DNA of 39,725 nt, taken from contig DAHWFB010000054.1 of the NCBI GenBank assembly GCA_027326105.1, forward strand, positions 1-39,725, written 5' to 3'. The notes beneath the pieces were generated by a model. That model worked only from the letters and a program-made list of their open reading frames with translations, did not search any database and was not told where the DNA came from. Below are positions 24,879 through 34,621 of the stretch, piece after piece. How positions within the stretch are numbered: the stretch's first letter is position 1; every line of letters begins with the position of its first letter. A program made the position numbers and the translations under genes. This DNA is from Acetobacteraceae bacterium. GTDB taxonomy: Bacteria; Pseudomonadota; Alphaproteobacteria; Acetobacterales; Acetobacteraceae.

Positions 24879-25616
24879 ATGGACATCGCCGCGGTGAAGG
24901 CCCGCGCCTTCGCCATGCCGCTCACCAGCCCGGGCTTCCCGCCCGGCCCCTACCGTTTCGTCAACCGCGAATTCCTCATCATCAAATACCGCACCGATCC
25001 GGCGGCTTTGGCCCGCGTCGTCCCCGCGCCGCTGGTGCCGGCAGGGGACGTGGTGAACTACGAGTTCATCCGCATGCCCGACAGCACCGGCTTCGGCGAC
25101 TATACCGAATCCGGCCAGGTCATTCCGGTGACGTTCGAGGGCACCTCGGGCGGCTACGTCCACGCCATGTTCCTCAACGACCATCCGCCGATCGCCGGCG
25201 GGCGCGAACTGTGGGGCTTCCCCAAGAAGCTCGCCAACCCGGTGCTGGCGGTGGACGTCGATACGCTGGTCGGCACGCTCGACTATGGCCGCGTGCGCAT
25301 CGCCACCGCCACCATGGGCTACAAGCACCGCGCGCTCGACGCCGCCCCGGTGCTCGCCTCCCTGCAGGCGCCGAGCTTCCTGCTCAAGCTCATCCCCCAC
25401 GTGGACGGCACCGCCCGGGTGGCCGAACTGGTGCGCTATTTCCTCGAGGATATCACGCTCAAGGGCGCCTGGACCGGCCCTGCCGCGCTCGAATTCCACC
25501 CTCACGCGCTGGCCCCTATCGCCGAGCTGCCGGTGCGCGAGATCGTGGGCGCGACCCACCTGGTCGCGGACCTCACCCTCGGCCTCGGCAGCGTCGTCTT
25601 CGACTATCTCGCCTGA
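24879..25616 (+). CDS. Acetoacetate decarboxylase-family protein
   Basis: A 245-residue ADC-fold protein. The catalytic lysine pair is in [15 protein letters not shown] (K116-K117), matching the KK of clostridial acetoacetate decarboxylase, where the first lysine forms the Schiff base. Other family blocks are [38 protein letters not shown] and [10 protein letters not shown]. It begins 40 bases after the transporter ATPase with a GGAAAGGAG site, so it is probably the last gene of the sugar operon. Either it decarboxylates a keto acid formed from that sugar or it is a true acetoacetate decarboxylase placed here by chance. Confidence 0.88.
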   Translation: MDIAAVKARAFAMPLTSPGFPPGPYRFVNREFLIIKYRTDPAALARVVPAPLVPAGDVVNYEFIRMPDSTGFGDYTESGQVIPVTFEGTSGGYVHAMFLNDHPPIAGGRELWGFPKKLANPVLAVDVDTLVGTLDYGRVRIATATMGYKHRALDAAPVLASLQAPSFLLKLIPHVDGTARVAELVRYFLEDITLKGAWTGPAALEFHPHALAPIAELPVREIVGATHLVADLTLGLGSVVFDYLA

Positions 25617-25621
25617 GTTGC

Positions 25622-26323
25622 CTACGCCGCCGGCGCGCGGAAGCCGGCAGCCTGGTGGGAGCCGTCGCAATAGGGCTTGTTCGCCGAATGCCCGCAGCGG
25701 CAGAGCCAGGCCTCGGTCGTGCGGGTGATCGTCCGCCCGGTGCCGGAGACGATCTCCAGCGCGCCCGCGATCTGCAGCGGCCCGTCGGCGTGCGCGGTGA
25801 TCGCGAGCGTGCCGTCGCGCGCGGCCAGCGGCTTGCTCTCCTTGCTCGCCGGCTCGCCGGTCGCGGCGAAGCCGGCGGCCACGTGGGAACCGTCGCAGAA
25901 GGGCTTGTTGGCGGAGGCGCCACAACGGCAGAGGGTGGTGCGGGTGCCGATCGCCTCGCCACCGAGGGAGAGCGCCCCGTGCAGGGCGAGCGGCCCGTTC
26001 TCGCGCACCCGGGCGAGATTGACCGCCGGCGGGGCTTCGGCCGCACCGCCGTCGCGCCGTGCATAGGTGATGGCGCCGGAGGGGCAGTTCAGCGCCGCCG
26101 CAACGATCGCTTCCGGGCTCGCCGCGTCGGGGTCGATCCACGCACCTTCGACATTGGCCTTGAACACCCCGGGCAGACCGAGCACGCAATTGCGCGCATG
26201 GATGCAGCGCGCCGTTGCGAAGCGGATCACCATCCGCTCGCCCACCGCCTCCTCGATTCCCGCTTCCGCTCGCGTCTGCGTCATCGGACCCTCCGGTTTG
26301 CCGGGCCTGACGGCCACTGTCAT
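25622..26323 (-). CDS. Fer4_19 plus double-CDGSH iron-sulfur protein
   Basis: A 233-residue protein with three metal-binding parts. The N-terminal region (about 30-95) has C40-x5-C46 and C80 in LNCPSGAI, as in the divergent single-cluster Fer4_19 ferredoxin domain. Two CDGSH motifs follow: CRCGASANKPFCDGSH (132-147) and CRCGHSANKPYCDGSH (208-223), each with the Cys3-His ligand set for a [2Fe-2S] cluster. Such proteins are thought to handle electron or cluster transfer in redox stress; no partner is visible here. The ATG at 26323 has GGAGGG upstream; an ATG at 26284 is an alternative. It is convergent with the ADC-family gene, 5 bases apart. Confidence 0.9.
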   Translation of the reverse strand: MTVAVRPGKPEGPMTQTRAEAGIEEAVGERMVIRFATARCIHARNCVLGLPGVFKANVEGAWIDPDAASPEAIVAAALNCPSGAITYARRDGGAAEAPPAVNLARVRENGPLALHGALSLGGEAIGTRTTLCRCGASANKPFCDGSHVAAGFAATGEPASKESKPLAARDGTLAITAHADGPLQIAGALEIVSGTGRTITRTTEAWLCRCGHSANKPYCDGSHQAAGFRAPAA

Positions 26324-26449
26324 TTTTTAATACCCTCCCCGCCATCATAGCATCGTCCGACGGGTTCGCCACCATGGCGGCCACCGTCGGGGAACCGGGG
26401 TGGATCTGATCGCATGCCACCCCGTGGAAGCCGGGGCGCGTCCCGGCGC

Positions 26450-26477
26450 TTGGTCGCGTCCCGCGCGCGCCTATAGT
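26450..26477 (+). promoter_or_regulatory. Predicted leaderless promoter of the DinG-like gene
   Basis: TTGGTC (26450-26455) and TATAGT (26472-26477) form a -35/-10 pair with a 16-bp spacer. The ATG at 26484 lies 6 bases after the -10, where transcription normally starts, so the mRNA would have no leader. No Shine-Dalgarno motif is present, which agrees. Confidence 0.5.
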
Positions 26478-26483
26478 GCGCCG

Positions 26484-29249
26484 ATGGCACCCGATTCCCG
26501 TCTTGCCGTTCCCGTGGCGGCCGCTCTGGTGGCGGTGCCGGGCCGGGCCGCCATCGTCGGCGCGGACGGGGAGTGTTTGCTGCTCGCGCCGGCCGAGGCA
26601 GCCGCCTGGCTCGCCGAGGCTCCGCCGCCACTGCTCGTGCATGCGCCGGCGACCTTCCGCCGGCTCGGCATGCGGCCGCTGCCTGCGCTCGACCTGCTGG
26701 AACTGTTCGCCTTCGTCCATCCCGCGCGGCCGGCACCGCCTTCGCCGCGCGGGCTGGCGCGGGTGCTGGCGATCGCCGGGCCCGCCGATCTCCTGGCCCA
26801 GGCGGCGGGGCTGGGCGTGATCGCCGCGCACTTGCTGGACGATCTGATGGCGCTGCCGGGGCGCGGGCGGGCGGTGCCGGCCGCGCTCGCCCGGCGCATG
26901 GGCGAGGCAGGCTGGCTGTGGGCACCGTTCGTGCGGGCGGCGCTCGGCCCGGCGGAGACCGGCCGGACGATGGCGGAGGCGTTCGCGATCTGGCGGCGGA
27001 TGCCGGCCTGGGAGGAGAGCGCGCCGCCGCCGCCGCCGCGCCAGCACCCGGTGCTCCCCGCCGAAGCCCGCCGTCGCCTCGCCGCCCTGCTCGGGCCGGA
27101 GGCGGAGGAACGGCCGGGCCAGGCCGATTTCGCTTCCGCCGCGGCGGCGGCGTTCGTTGCCCCGGAGGCGGCGGGCGAACCGGCCTTCGTGCTCGCCGAG
27201 GCCGGCACCGGCACCGGCAAGACGCTGGGCTACATCGCGCCGGCCAGCCTCTGGGCGGAGCGCAACCGCGCGCCGGTGACGATCGCGACCTTCACCCGCC
27301 ATCTCCAGCGCCAGATCGAGGGAGAGCTCGCCCGGCTGTTTCCCGACCCGGCGGAGCGGCGGCGGCGGGTGGTGCTGCGCAAGGGGCGGGAGAACTACCT
27401 CTGTCTGCTCAACTACGAGGACAGTGTGGGCCACGCCAGCCGCGGCGCGGGCGCGATCCCGCTCGGCCTCCTCGCGCGTTGGGCCGAGGCTTCGGCGGAT
27501 GGCGACATCCTGGGTGGCGACCTGCCGGGCTGGTTCGCCGACCTGTTCGGAGCCCGCTATACCGCCGGGCTGGCGGACCGGCGCGGGGAGTGCATCCACG
27601 CCGCCTGCCCGCACTGGCGGCGCTGCGTGATCGAGCATGGCATCCGCCGCGCGCGGGATGCGGATCTCGTCATCGCCAACCACGCGCTGGTCATGGCGCA
27701 AGCGGCCTGGGGCGGGCTCGACGACAATTTCGTTCCGACCCGCTACGTCTTCGACGAGGGTCATCATCTGTTCGAGGCGGCCGACGGTGCCTTCGCGGTC
27801 GAGCTGTCGGGCCGCGCGATGGCGGAGATGCGGCGCTGGCTGCTCGGCGCGGAGGGCGGGCGCGGCCGGGCGCGAGGGCTGCGGCTGCGGCTCAACGACA
27901 TGATCACCGAGGCCGAAGAGGGAGTGCTGGCGGCCCTGCTCTCCGCCGCCCGCGCCCTGCCCGATGCGGGGTGGGCCGAGCGGCTGGCGGGGGGCACCGC
28001 CGAACTCGCGCTCGCTGGCCCCGAGCGGGCAGCGGAGCGCCTGCTCGCGAGCCTGCGCGCCCAGGTTCTTGCCCGCGCGGAGGGCGAGGAGCGGATGGCG
28101 CTGGAGATCGATCTCTTTCCCCTCGGCCCGGAGGTGGCGGAGCGGGGCGCGGCACTCGCCCGCGCGCTTGAGCGCATCGCCGAACCCGCCGCCCAGCTCG
28201 CCCGCAAGCTCGCTGCGCGCATCACCGAGGAGAGCGAGGAGATGGAAAGCGCGCTGCGGCTGCGCATCGAGGCGGGCTGCCGCACCCTGCGCCGGCGGGT
28301 GATCGAGCCGCTCGGCGCCTGGCGGGAAATGCTCGCGGCGCTCGCGGCCCCTCCGCCGGCACCGGGTGAGGTGTCCCCGCACGTGCTGTTCCTGCGGCTC
28401 GAACGCGGCGAAGAGGGGGAGCGTGACCTCGCCTTCCTGCGTCATTGGCTCGACCCGACGCTGCCGTTCGCGACCGCCGTCGTCGCCCCGGCCCACGGGG
28501 TGCTGGTGACCTCGGCCACGTTGCGCGACGGGGGTGCCGCGGATGACGCGCAGGCATGGGAGATGGCGGAAGCGCGGGTCGGGGCACCCCATCTCGCCCG
28601 GCCGGCCATCCGCGCCGCACTGCCGAGCCCGTTCGACTATGCCCGCCAGACCCGGGCGTTCGTCGTGACCGACGTCGCAGCGCGCGAAATCGCCCCGCTT
28701 GCCGCCGCCTATCGCGCTCTGTTCCTCGCCGCGGGCGGCGGCGGCCTAGGGCTCTTCACCGCCATCGCGCGCCTGCGCGCGGTTCATCGCCTGATCGCGC
28801 CCGCGCTCGCCGAGGCCGGGCTCGCGCTCTACGCGCAGCATGTCGATGGGATGGACAATGCGAGCCTGGTCGATCTTTTCCGCGCCGAACCGGAGAGCTG
28901 CCTGCTGGGAACGGACGCGATGCGCGACGGGGTGGATGTGCCGGGCATGGCGCTGCGGCTCGTGGTGTTCGAGCGGGTGCCCTGGCCGCGGCCGGACATT
29001 CTGCACCGCGAGCGGCGCCTCCATCTCTCCGGCGGGGACACCAAGGGCTATGACGAGGCGATCGCCCGGCTGCGGCTGCGCCAGGCGTTCGGCCGGCTGA
29101 TCCGCCGGCGCGATGACCGCGGGGTGTTCGTGCTGCTCGACCGGGCGACGCCGAGCCGCCTGCTCGGCGCCTTTCCCAAGGGAGTCGTGGTGCAGCGGCT
29201 CGGCCTCGCCGAGGCGGTGGCCGAGACGCGGGCCTTCCTCGGCGCGTGA
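26484..29249 (+). CDS. DinG/XPD-like ATP-dependent DNA helicase
   Basis: A 921-residue superfamily 2 helicase. Walker A is EAGTGTGKT (ending at 247) and the DEAH-like box is DEGHH (424-428). Four cysteines fit the XPD/DinG iron-sulfur domain: C307 (ENYLCLLNYED), C370, C375 and C381 (GECIHAACPHWRRC). The C-terminal motor has LVTSATLRDGG, LLGTDAMRDGVDVPG and RLRQAFGRLIRR. DinG unwinds 5'-3' and clears R-loops and G4 structures. Residues about 20-110 resemble a DnaQ-like exonuclease without its acidic residues. The ATG at 26484 is placed by the promoter and protein start; the upstream open frame to 26400 is unlikely to be translated. Confidence 0.88.
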   Translation: MAPDSRLAVPVAAALVAVPGRAAIVGADGECLLLAPAEAAAWLAEAPPPLLVHAPATFRRLGMRPLPALDLLELFAFVHPARPAPPSPRGLARVLAIAGPADLLAQAAGLGVIAAHLLDDLMALPGRGRAVPAALARRMGEAGWLWAPFVRAALGPAETGRTMAEAFAIWRRMPAWEESAPPPPPRQHPVLPAEARRRLAALLGPEAEERPGQADFASAAAAAFVAPEAAGEPAFVLAEAGTGTGKTLGYIAPASLWAERNRAPVTIATFTRHLQRQIEGELARLFPDPAERRRRVVLRKGRENYLCLLNYEDSVGHASRGAGAIPLGLLARWAEASADGDILGGDLPGWFADLFGARYTAGLADRRGECIHAACPHWRRCVIEHGIRRARDADLVIANHALVMAQAAWGGLDDNFVPTRYVFDEGHHLFEAADGAFAVELSGRAMAEMRRWLLGAEGGRGRARGLRLRLNDMITEAEEGVLAALLSAARALPDAGWAERLAGGTAELALAGPERAAERLLASLRAQVLARAEGEERMALEIDLFPLGPEVAERGAALARALERIAEPAAQLARKLAARITEESEEMESALRLRIEAGCRTLRRRVIEPLGAWREMLAALAAPPPAPGEVSPHVLFLRLERGEEGERDLAFLRHWLDPTLPFATAVVAPAHGVLVTSATLRDGGAADDAQAWEMAEARVGAPHLARPAIRAALPSPFDYARQTRAFVVTDVAAREIAPLAAAYRALFLAAGGGGLGLFTAIARLRAVHRLIAPALAEAGLALYAQHVDGMDNASLVDLFRAEPESCLLGTDAMRDGVDVPGMALRLVVFERVPWPRPDILHRERRLHLSGGDTKGYDEAIARLRLRQAFGRLIRRRDDRGVFVLLDRATPSRLLGAFPKGVVVQRLGLAEAVAETRAFLGA

Positions 29250-29252
29250 GCC

Positions 29253-31226
29253 CTATTCGGCGGCGATGTCCTCGCGGGCGATGTCCTCGGGGGCAGCGAA
29301 GACGGGCGGCGCCGAGACGTCCCCGCCGCGGAGCCGTTCGAGCCAGGCGCGGGCGCGGGCGTCGTCGGGGGCGCGGCGGGTAGCCTCCTCGGCCCAGTGC
29401 CGCGCCTCCTCGGGCGCACCATGGGCGGCGAGCATCACGCTGAAGCGTGCCGCCAGGTCGGCGCGCTCGGCAGCGCGGCCGGCGGCGGTGGCGAAGATGG
29501 CGCGCGCCTCCGCCAGGCGCCCAGCGTGCGCGAGGGTTTCCGCATAGTGGGCGAGAATTTCCGCGTTGCCCGGGTTGCGCTGCGCAACCTCGGCGGCGGT
29601 GGTGAGCGCCTCCTCGACGCGTCCGAGGCGCAGCTCGAGGCGGCTGACCCGCAACAGCAGGCGCGGGCGATGGGGCGAAAGCTGGACGGCGCGGCGGTAG
29701 GCGTAGAGGGCGCGCTGGAACCGGCCGGCGGCGAACAGCAACTCGCCCTGGCGGATGAAATGGCGCGCCTCGCGCGGGGCGAGACGGCCCGCCGCCTGCA
29801 CCGCCTCGATCGCCGCATCGGTCTTCGTCTGGGCTTCGAGCACGAGGCTGCGCTCGTAGTGCAGCGCCGCATTGGCGGGATCGGCCGCGATCAGCGCGTC
29901 CACGATCGCCTCCGCGGCCGCGGGGTTGCCGAGGGCGGTGAGGCATTGCGCCTGGAGCAGCCGCAGCGCGGCATCCTCCGGGGTCAGCGCCAGCGCCTCC
30001 TCGACCAGGGTGAGGGCGGCGGCGGCATCGTTGTCCTTGAGTGCGGTGAAGGCGCGCTGCTGGAGCATCCGCGCCGGGCTGCCGGCGGGGAAGTAGTGGG
30101 AAACGAGATGGGCCACGATCTTGCCGACGAAGGCCTCGGAGACATGGATGCGATCGCTCTCCCAGATGTCCCAACTCTTGGTCAGCATGACACTTTCGTA
30201 GGAGGGGAAATAATCCATTCCCTCGTGGGCGCGGACCAGGGCGGCGGCGGCGGCCCGCAGCACCGACTTCGAGGTCATGTTGTTGACCAGTACGTCGCCC
30301 TCGTTGAAGCTTCGCCCCATCGGAACCGGGGAGGTGGTGACCAGGAAGCGCGCCTGCGGGTTGCGGGCGCGGATGGCCGCCACCGCGCGGGTCAGGCTGT
30401 CGAGGCACTGTTCGTAGGAGAGCGTCTCGAACACGAAGCGTTCGGGCACCCGGGCGAAGGCACGCTGGACCGGCGCCTCCTGGATATACTGGCTGGTTTC
30501 GCGGTCGAACCAGGCCTCGATCAGTCCCAGCGTGAGAACCACCAGTTCGGCGCGGAACATCTCGCGGAAGATGTCGAAGATCTGCTGGCGGCGTTCGAGG
30601 AAGCGGGCGGGCGAGACCGGGCGGAACTGGGCCAGGCCCAGGTCGATCCACTGGGTTTCGCCGGCGCGGAAGAGGAAAGGCTCGCAGTCGGCGAGCCGGA
30701 CCTTGCCGCCGCGGCGGGCGACGGCGTCCGTCCACAGCACGTCCTGGAGGATGGCCGGCGGGGTATAGCGGTTGAGGATAGCATTGGGGCGGAGCGCGTT
30801 GCACTCGGTCTCGGGCACCGCGAAGCGCAGCACGGGCAGGTCGTAGCCGAGACGGTCGATGTGGCGTTCGATGTTGCGGGCGAAGCAGCTCCCGATGGTG
30901 AAGATGCGCGCGCCGGCGGGCACGGTGAAGGAAGGCGTGAGCGCGGGGAACACGTCCCCCTCCAGCCGGTCGAGCGCCTGGGACCACTGGCCGAGGCGCC
31001 GGCGCGACGGGTCGAGGGCGACTTTCAGAGGAATATGGTCGGGCTGGATACGATTTGGCGGGAGATGGTCAGGAATCGGCTTTCTCCGGCGGCCTCTTGT
31101 CAGGAATTGATACAGCTTCGCCCAAATGATACGCAGATTGGTTGGGTCTTGGCAAGGATTTCCGCTCCTCGATCTGAAAATCGGGACCGAGCTCGCCGAG
31201 CAGGCAGGGGGGAGAGGCACATTCAA
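29253..31226 (-). CDS. GSCFA-domain protein with C-terminal TPR repeats
   Basis: The frame encodes up to 657 residues. A GSCFA domain (about 95-390) opens with IFTIGSCFARNIERHIDRLG, the family signature with a Ser in the esterase-like nucleophile position, and includes VLTLGLIEAWFD and FLVTTSPVPMGRSF. From about 400 to 630 there are tandem 34-residue TPR-like helices (for example AAALTLVEEALALTPEDAALRLLQAQCLTALG). GSCFA proteins are SGNH-hydrolase-like and often occur with glycan or polysaccharide genes; the substrate is unknown. The only canonical start before the domain is a TTG at 31226 with GAGGAAA upstream, inside another small gene; a GTG near residue 92 would cut into the domain. Confidence 0.8.
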   Translation of the reverse strand: MNVPLPPACSASSVPIFRSRSGNPCQDPTNLRIIWAKLYQFLTRGRRRKPIPDHLPPNRIQPDHIPLKVALDPSRRRLGQWSQALDRLEGDVFPALTPSFTVPAGARIFTIGSCFARNIERHIDRLGYDLPVLRFAVPETECNALRPNAILNRYTPPAILQDVLWTDAVARRGGKVRLADCEPFLFRAGETQWIDLGLAQFRPVSPARFLERRQQIFDIFREMFRAELVVLTLGLIEAWFDRETSQYIQEAPVQRAFARVPERFVFETLSYEQCLDSLTRAVAAIRARNPQARFLVTTSPVPMGRSFNEGDVLVNNMTSKSVLRAAAAALVRAHEGMDYFPSYESVMLTKSWDIWESDRIHVSEAFVGKIVAHLVSHYFPAGSPARMLQQRAFTALKDNDAAAALTLVEEALALTPEDAALRLLQAQCLTALGNPAAAEAIVDALIAADPANAALHYERSLVLEAQTKTDAAIEAVQAAGRLAPREARHFIRQGELLFAAGRFQRALYAYRRAVQLSPHRPRLLLRVSRLELRLGRVEEALTTAAEVAQRNPGNAEILAHYAETLAHAGRLAEARAIFATAAGRAAERADLAARFSVMLAAHGAPEEARHWAEEATRRAPDDARARAWLERLRGGDVSAPPVFAAPEDIAREDIAAE

Positions 31227-31293
31227 TGATTTCCTCGGGCTCGGCCGGCACCGGCTCGGGTGGGGTGGCGGGATCGGGGATGGCAGGGTTCAT
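31069..31293 (-). CDS. Small Cys-motif protein overlapping the GSCFA gene start
   Basis: A 74-residue product with a Pro/Glu-rich N-terminus, then EEIIECASPPCLLGELGPDF and a polar tail. The C-x4-C block followed by an L-x-E-L-x-P pattern recalls short alphaproteobacterial proteins with CASPPC-type motifs, but I cannot name a family with certainty. The ATG at 31293 has GGAG 9 bases upstream, better than the TTG proposed for the GSCFA frame that it overlaps by 158 bases in another reading frame. The two are on the same strand and may be coupled. Function unknown. Confidence 0.55.
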   Translation of the reverse strand: MNPAIPDPATPPEPVPAEPEEIIECASPPCLLGELGPDFQIEERKSLPRPNQSAYHLGEAVSIPDKRPPEKADS

Positions 31294-31360
31294 GGCGGGC
31301 TTCTCCGGGTGGTCGGGGATGGCATCGATGCCGGAAAGAATATGGCGGGCGCACCGGCGA

Positions 31361-31390
31361 TTGACAGGGCGGCGGTTTCGGCCCGATACC
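31361..31390 (+). promoter_or_regulatory. Promoter of the first TPP leader
   Basis: A perfect TTGACA -35 (31361-31366) is followed after 18 bases by GATACC (31385-31390) as a weak -10. Transcription would start at about the 5' edge of the riboswitch. The arrangement is the same as in the second leader at 32506-32534. Confidence 0.55.
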
Positions 31391-31396
31391 GCCCGC

Positions 31397-31512
31397 TTCC
31401 GAGGGGAGCCCCGGTTGGGGGCTGAGATACCGCCGGACCGTCGCCCACAGGCGCCACGGGGAGCGCGGAAACCCTGATGAACCTGTCCGGGTCATGCCGG
31501 CGTAGGGACGGG
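31397..31512 (+). ncRNA. TPP riboswitch, copy 1 (possibly defective)
   Basis: Thi-box blocks are all present: GAGGGGAGCCCC, GGGGCTGAGATACC, ACCCTGATGAACCTG and GGGTCATGCCGGCGTAGGGA. Compared with copy 2 at 32540, the joint after AACCTG lacks one A (CTGTCC instead of CTGATCC), inside the conserved core that helps to bind TPP. No intact gene follows; a hydratase fragment does. It looks like a leader whose target gene has been lost. Confidence 0.85.
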
Positions 31513-31573
31513 TCCGTGGCGTGTTCAAGGCATCCCGTCTCCCGACCGGTGAACCCCACCGGAGGAGGCGGCC

Positions 31574-31704
31574 TTCGGCGGCTTGCGCGCCGGGCAGGTG
31601 GTGCTGCTGGGCAGCGTCCTCGCCCCCTTCATGCCGGAAACAGCCGGCCGCATCGTGGTGAGTTCCCCTCCCCGCTCGCCGAGGTGGCGCTCGATCTCGC
31701 CTGA
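31574..31704 (+). pseudogene. C-terminal relic of a 2-keto-4-pentenoate hydratase-like gene
   Basis: The frame from 31574 reads FGGLRAGQVVLLGSVLAPFM and PETAGRIVV. This resembles the C-terminal beta strands of MhpD-type hydratases (GLKAGDVVLSGALGP..PV..GD). After that a shift of frame gives FPSPLAEVALDLA then a stop at 31702-31704, similar to the family's LG-x-V-x-L end. Only about 43 codons remain and there is no start. It lies directly after TPP riboswitch copy 1. The match is by eye and moderate. Confidence 0.45.
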
Positions 31705-31888
31705 GGGCGAAGCGGCGCGCGGCGATCGGCCGCGGGAAACCCGTTGCTTTCGCGATAATATTGCCACAGGGTGGTGATTGCCCCGCGCGTTGCATCGGGG
31801 CTCGATGGATGCCCGGGTATTAGCCGGGGTTGGGCTTCGCAAAGGGAAATCTGCCTCGCAAAATAGACGTTCGGGAAGGGAAAGCGCC
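31705..31888. other. Intergenic region before the lipoprotein gene
   Basis: No gene is seen here. The centre (31744-31762) is locally AT-rich (GATAATATT) and may hold the lipoprotein promoter, but I cannot pair it with a good -35. Confidence 0.3.
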
Positions 31889-32464
31889 ATGCCGGTTCGC
31901 CGCTTTCAAAGTCTCGGCTTTCTCGCAATCTTCGCTCTCGCCGGCTGCGCCACCGGCGCCGGTTCCAAGGAAATGGCGCTGGGGGCGGTGCCGTCCGCCC
32001 ATTTTCCCGAGCCCCTGCACGGCGCCATGTGCGTCGCCAAAGTCACCGGCGGGCAGGCGACCTATCTCTTGGGCATGTCGGAAATCGGCAATGGCAACCT
32101 GCGCAAGGCCTTGGCGGAAAGCCTCACGGCCAACGGGCTGCTCGCCGCGGGCGACGGTTTCGGCATGGGTTCGGCCTGCCGCTTCGTGGTTAGCGCCGAT
32201 ATCCTGGAGGTCAATCAGCCGTTCTTCGGGTTTGATTTGAAGGTCACCACGCACGTCCATTACATCGTCGGCGATCCGCCACTGGCCGCCATATTGCTCG
32301 ACCGGACCGTGACGGCCTACGGAATCGCCCGTTTCCGCGATTCTCCGATCGGGGTGATCCGGCTGCGTCTCGCCAACGAGGCCGCGATGCGCGCCAGCAT
32401 CGCCAAGTTCCTCAAGCTCCTCGCAGAGCTGACGGTGCCCCCGGCGGCGATGCCCAATAGTTGA
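31889..32464 (+). CDS. Predicted lipoprotein, unknown function
   Basis: A 191-residue protein with a typical lipoprotein signal: MPVRRFQSLGFLAIFALAGC, lipobox LAGC, lipidated Cys at position 20. The next residues are Ala-Thr, so outer-membrane sorting is likely. The body has a compact alpha/beta look (GNGNLRKALAESLTANGLLA, then hydrophobic strands in VTTHVHYIVGDPPLAAILLDRTVTAYG), as in small LptE- or UPF-like lipoproteins, but I recognise no named family. The ATG at 31889 follows GGGAAGGGAAAG. It sits between two TPP leaders, with no sign of a link to thiamine. Confidence 0.75.
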   Translation: MPVRRFQSLGFLAIFALAGCATGAGSKEMALGAVPSAHFPEPLHGAMCVAKVTGGQATYLLGMSEIGNGNLRKALAESLTANGLLAAGDGFGMGSACRFVVSADILEVNQPFFGFDLKVTTHVHYIVGDPPLAAILLDRTVTAYGIARFRDSPIGVIRLRLANEAAMRASIAKFLKLLAELTVPPAAMPNS

Positions 32465-32505
32465 ACCAGGCGCGGGTGGCGGGCCGGCCGCCCGGCGCCC
32501 CGGCA

Positions 32506-32534
32506 TTGACAGCGCCGCGTCGCGGCCCAAAACT
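32506..32534 (+). promoter_or_regulatory. Promoter of the thiC leader
   Basis: TTGACA (32506-32511), a 17-bp spacer and AAAACT (32529-32534) as a weak -10. The transcript would begin at about 32541, the first base of the TPP aptamer. Confidence 0.55.
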
Positions 32535-32539
32535 GTCCG

Positions 32540-34537
<1,998 letters not shown>

Positions 34538-34547
34538 CGTAGGGGGT

Positions 34548-34592
34548 CCGGGGCATCAGGCCCCGGCGGAAGGGCGAGGGCGGGGCCCTCGC
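34548..34592. terminator. Tandem GC-rich hairpins after thiC
   Basis: CCGGGGC (34548-34554) pairs with GCCCCGG (34560-34566), and GCGAGGG (34574-34580) pairs with CCCTCGC (34586-34592). No U-run follows. The first stem is the same seven bases as at 15743-15759, so this may be a dispersed repeat that also separates thiC from gshB. Confidence 0.5.
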
Positions 34593-34621
34593 TCTCGCCT
34601 TCTCTGCCCAGGGAGACGCGG

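Noticed and set aside
15948-28592. Very long open frames antisense to known genes, for example 15948-19304 and 24819-28592 on the minus strand
   Set aside because: They mirror strong genes on the plus strand, have low-complexity Arg/Gly/Ala/His/Gln-rich translations and no domains. They result from third-position GC bias.
31889-32464. The lipoprotein as a thiamine-binding or thiamine-transport gene
   Set aside because: It lies between two TPP leaders, but the first leader is separated from it by a relic with a stop, and the protein has no transport-family motif.
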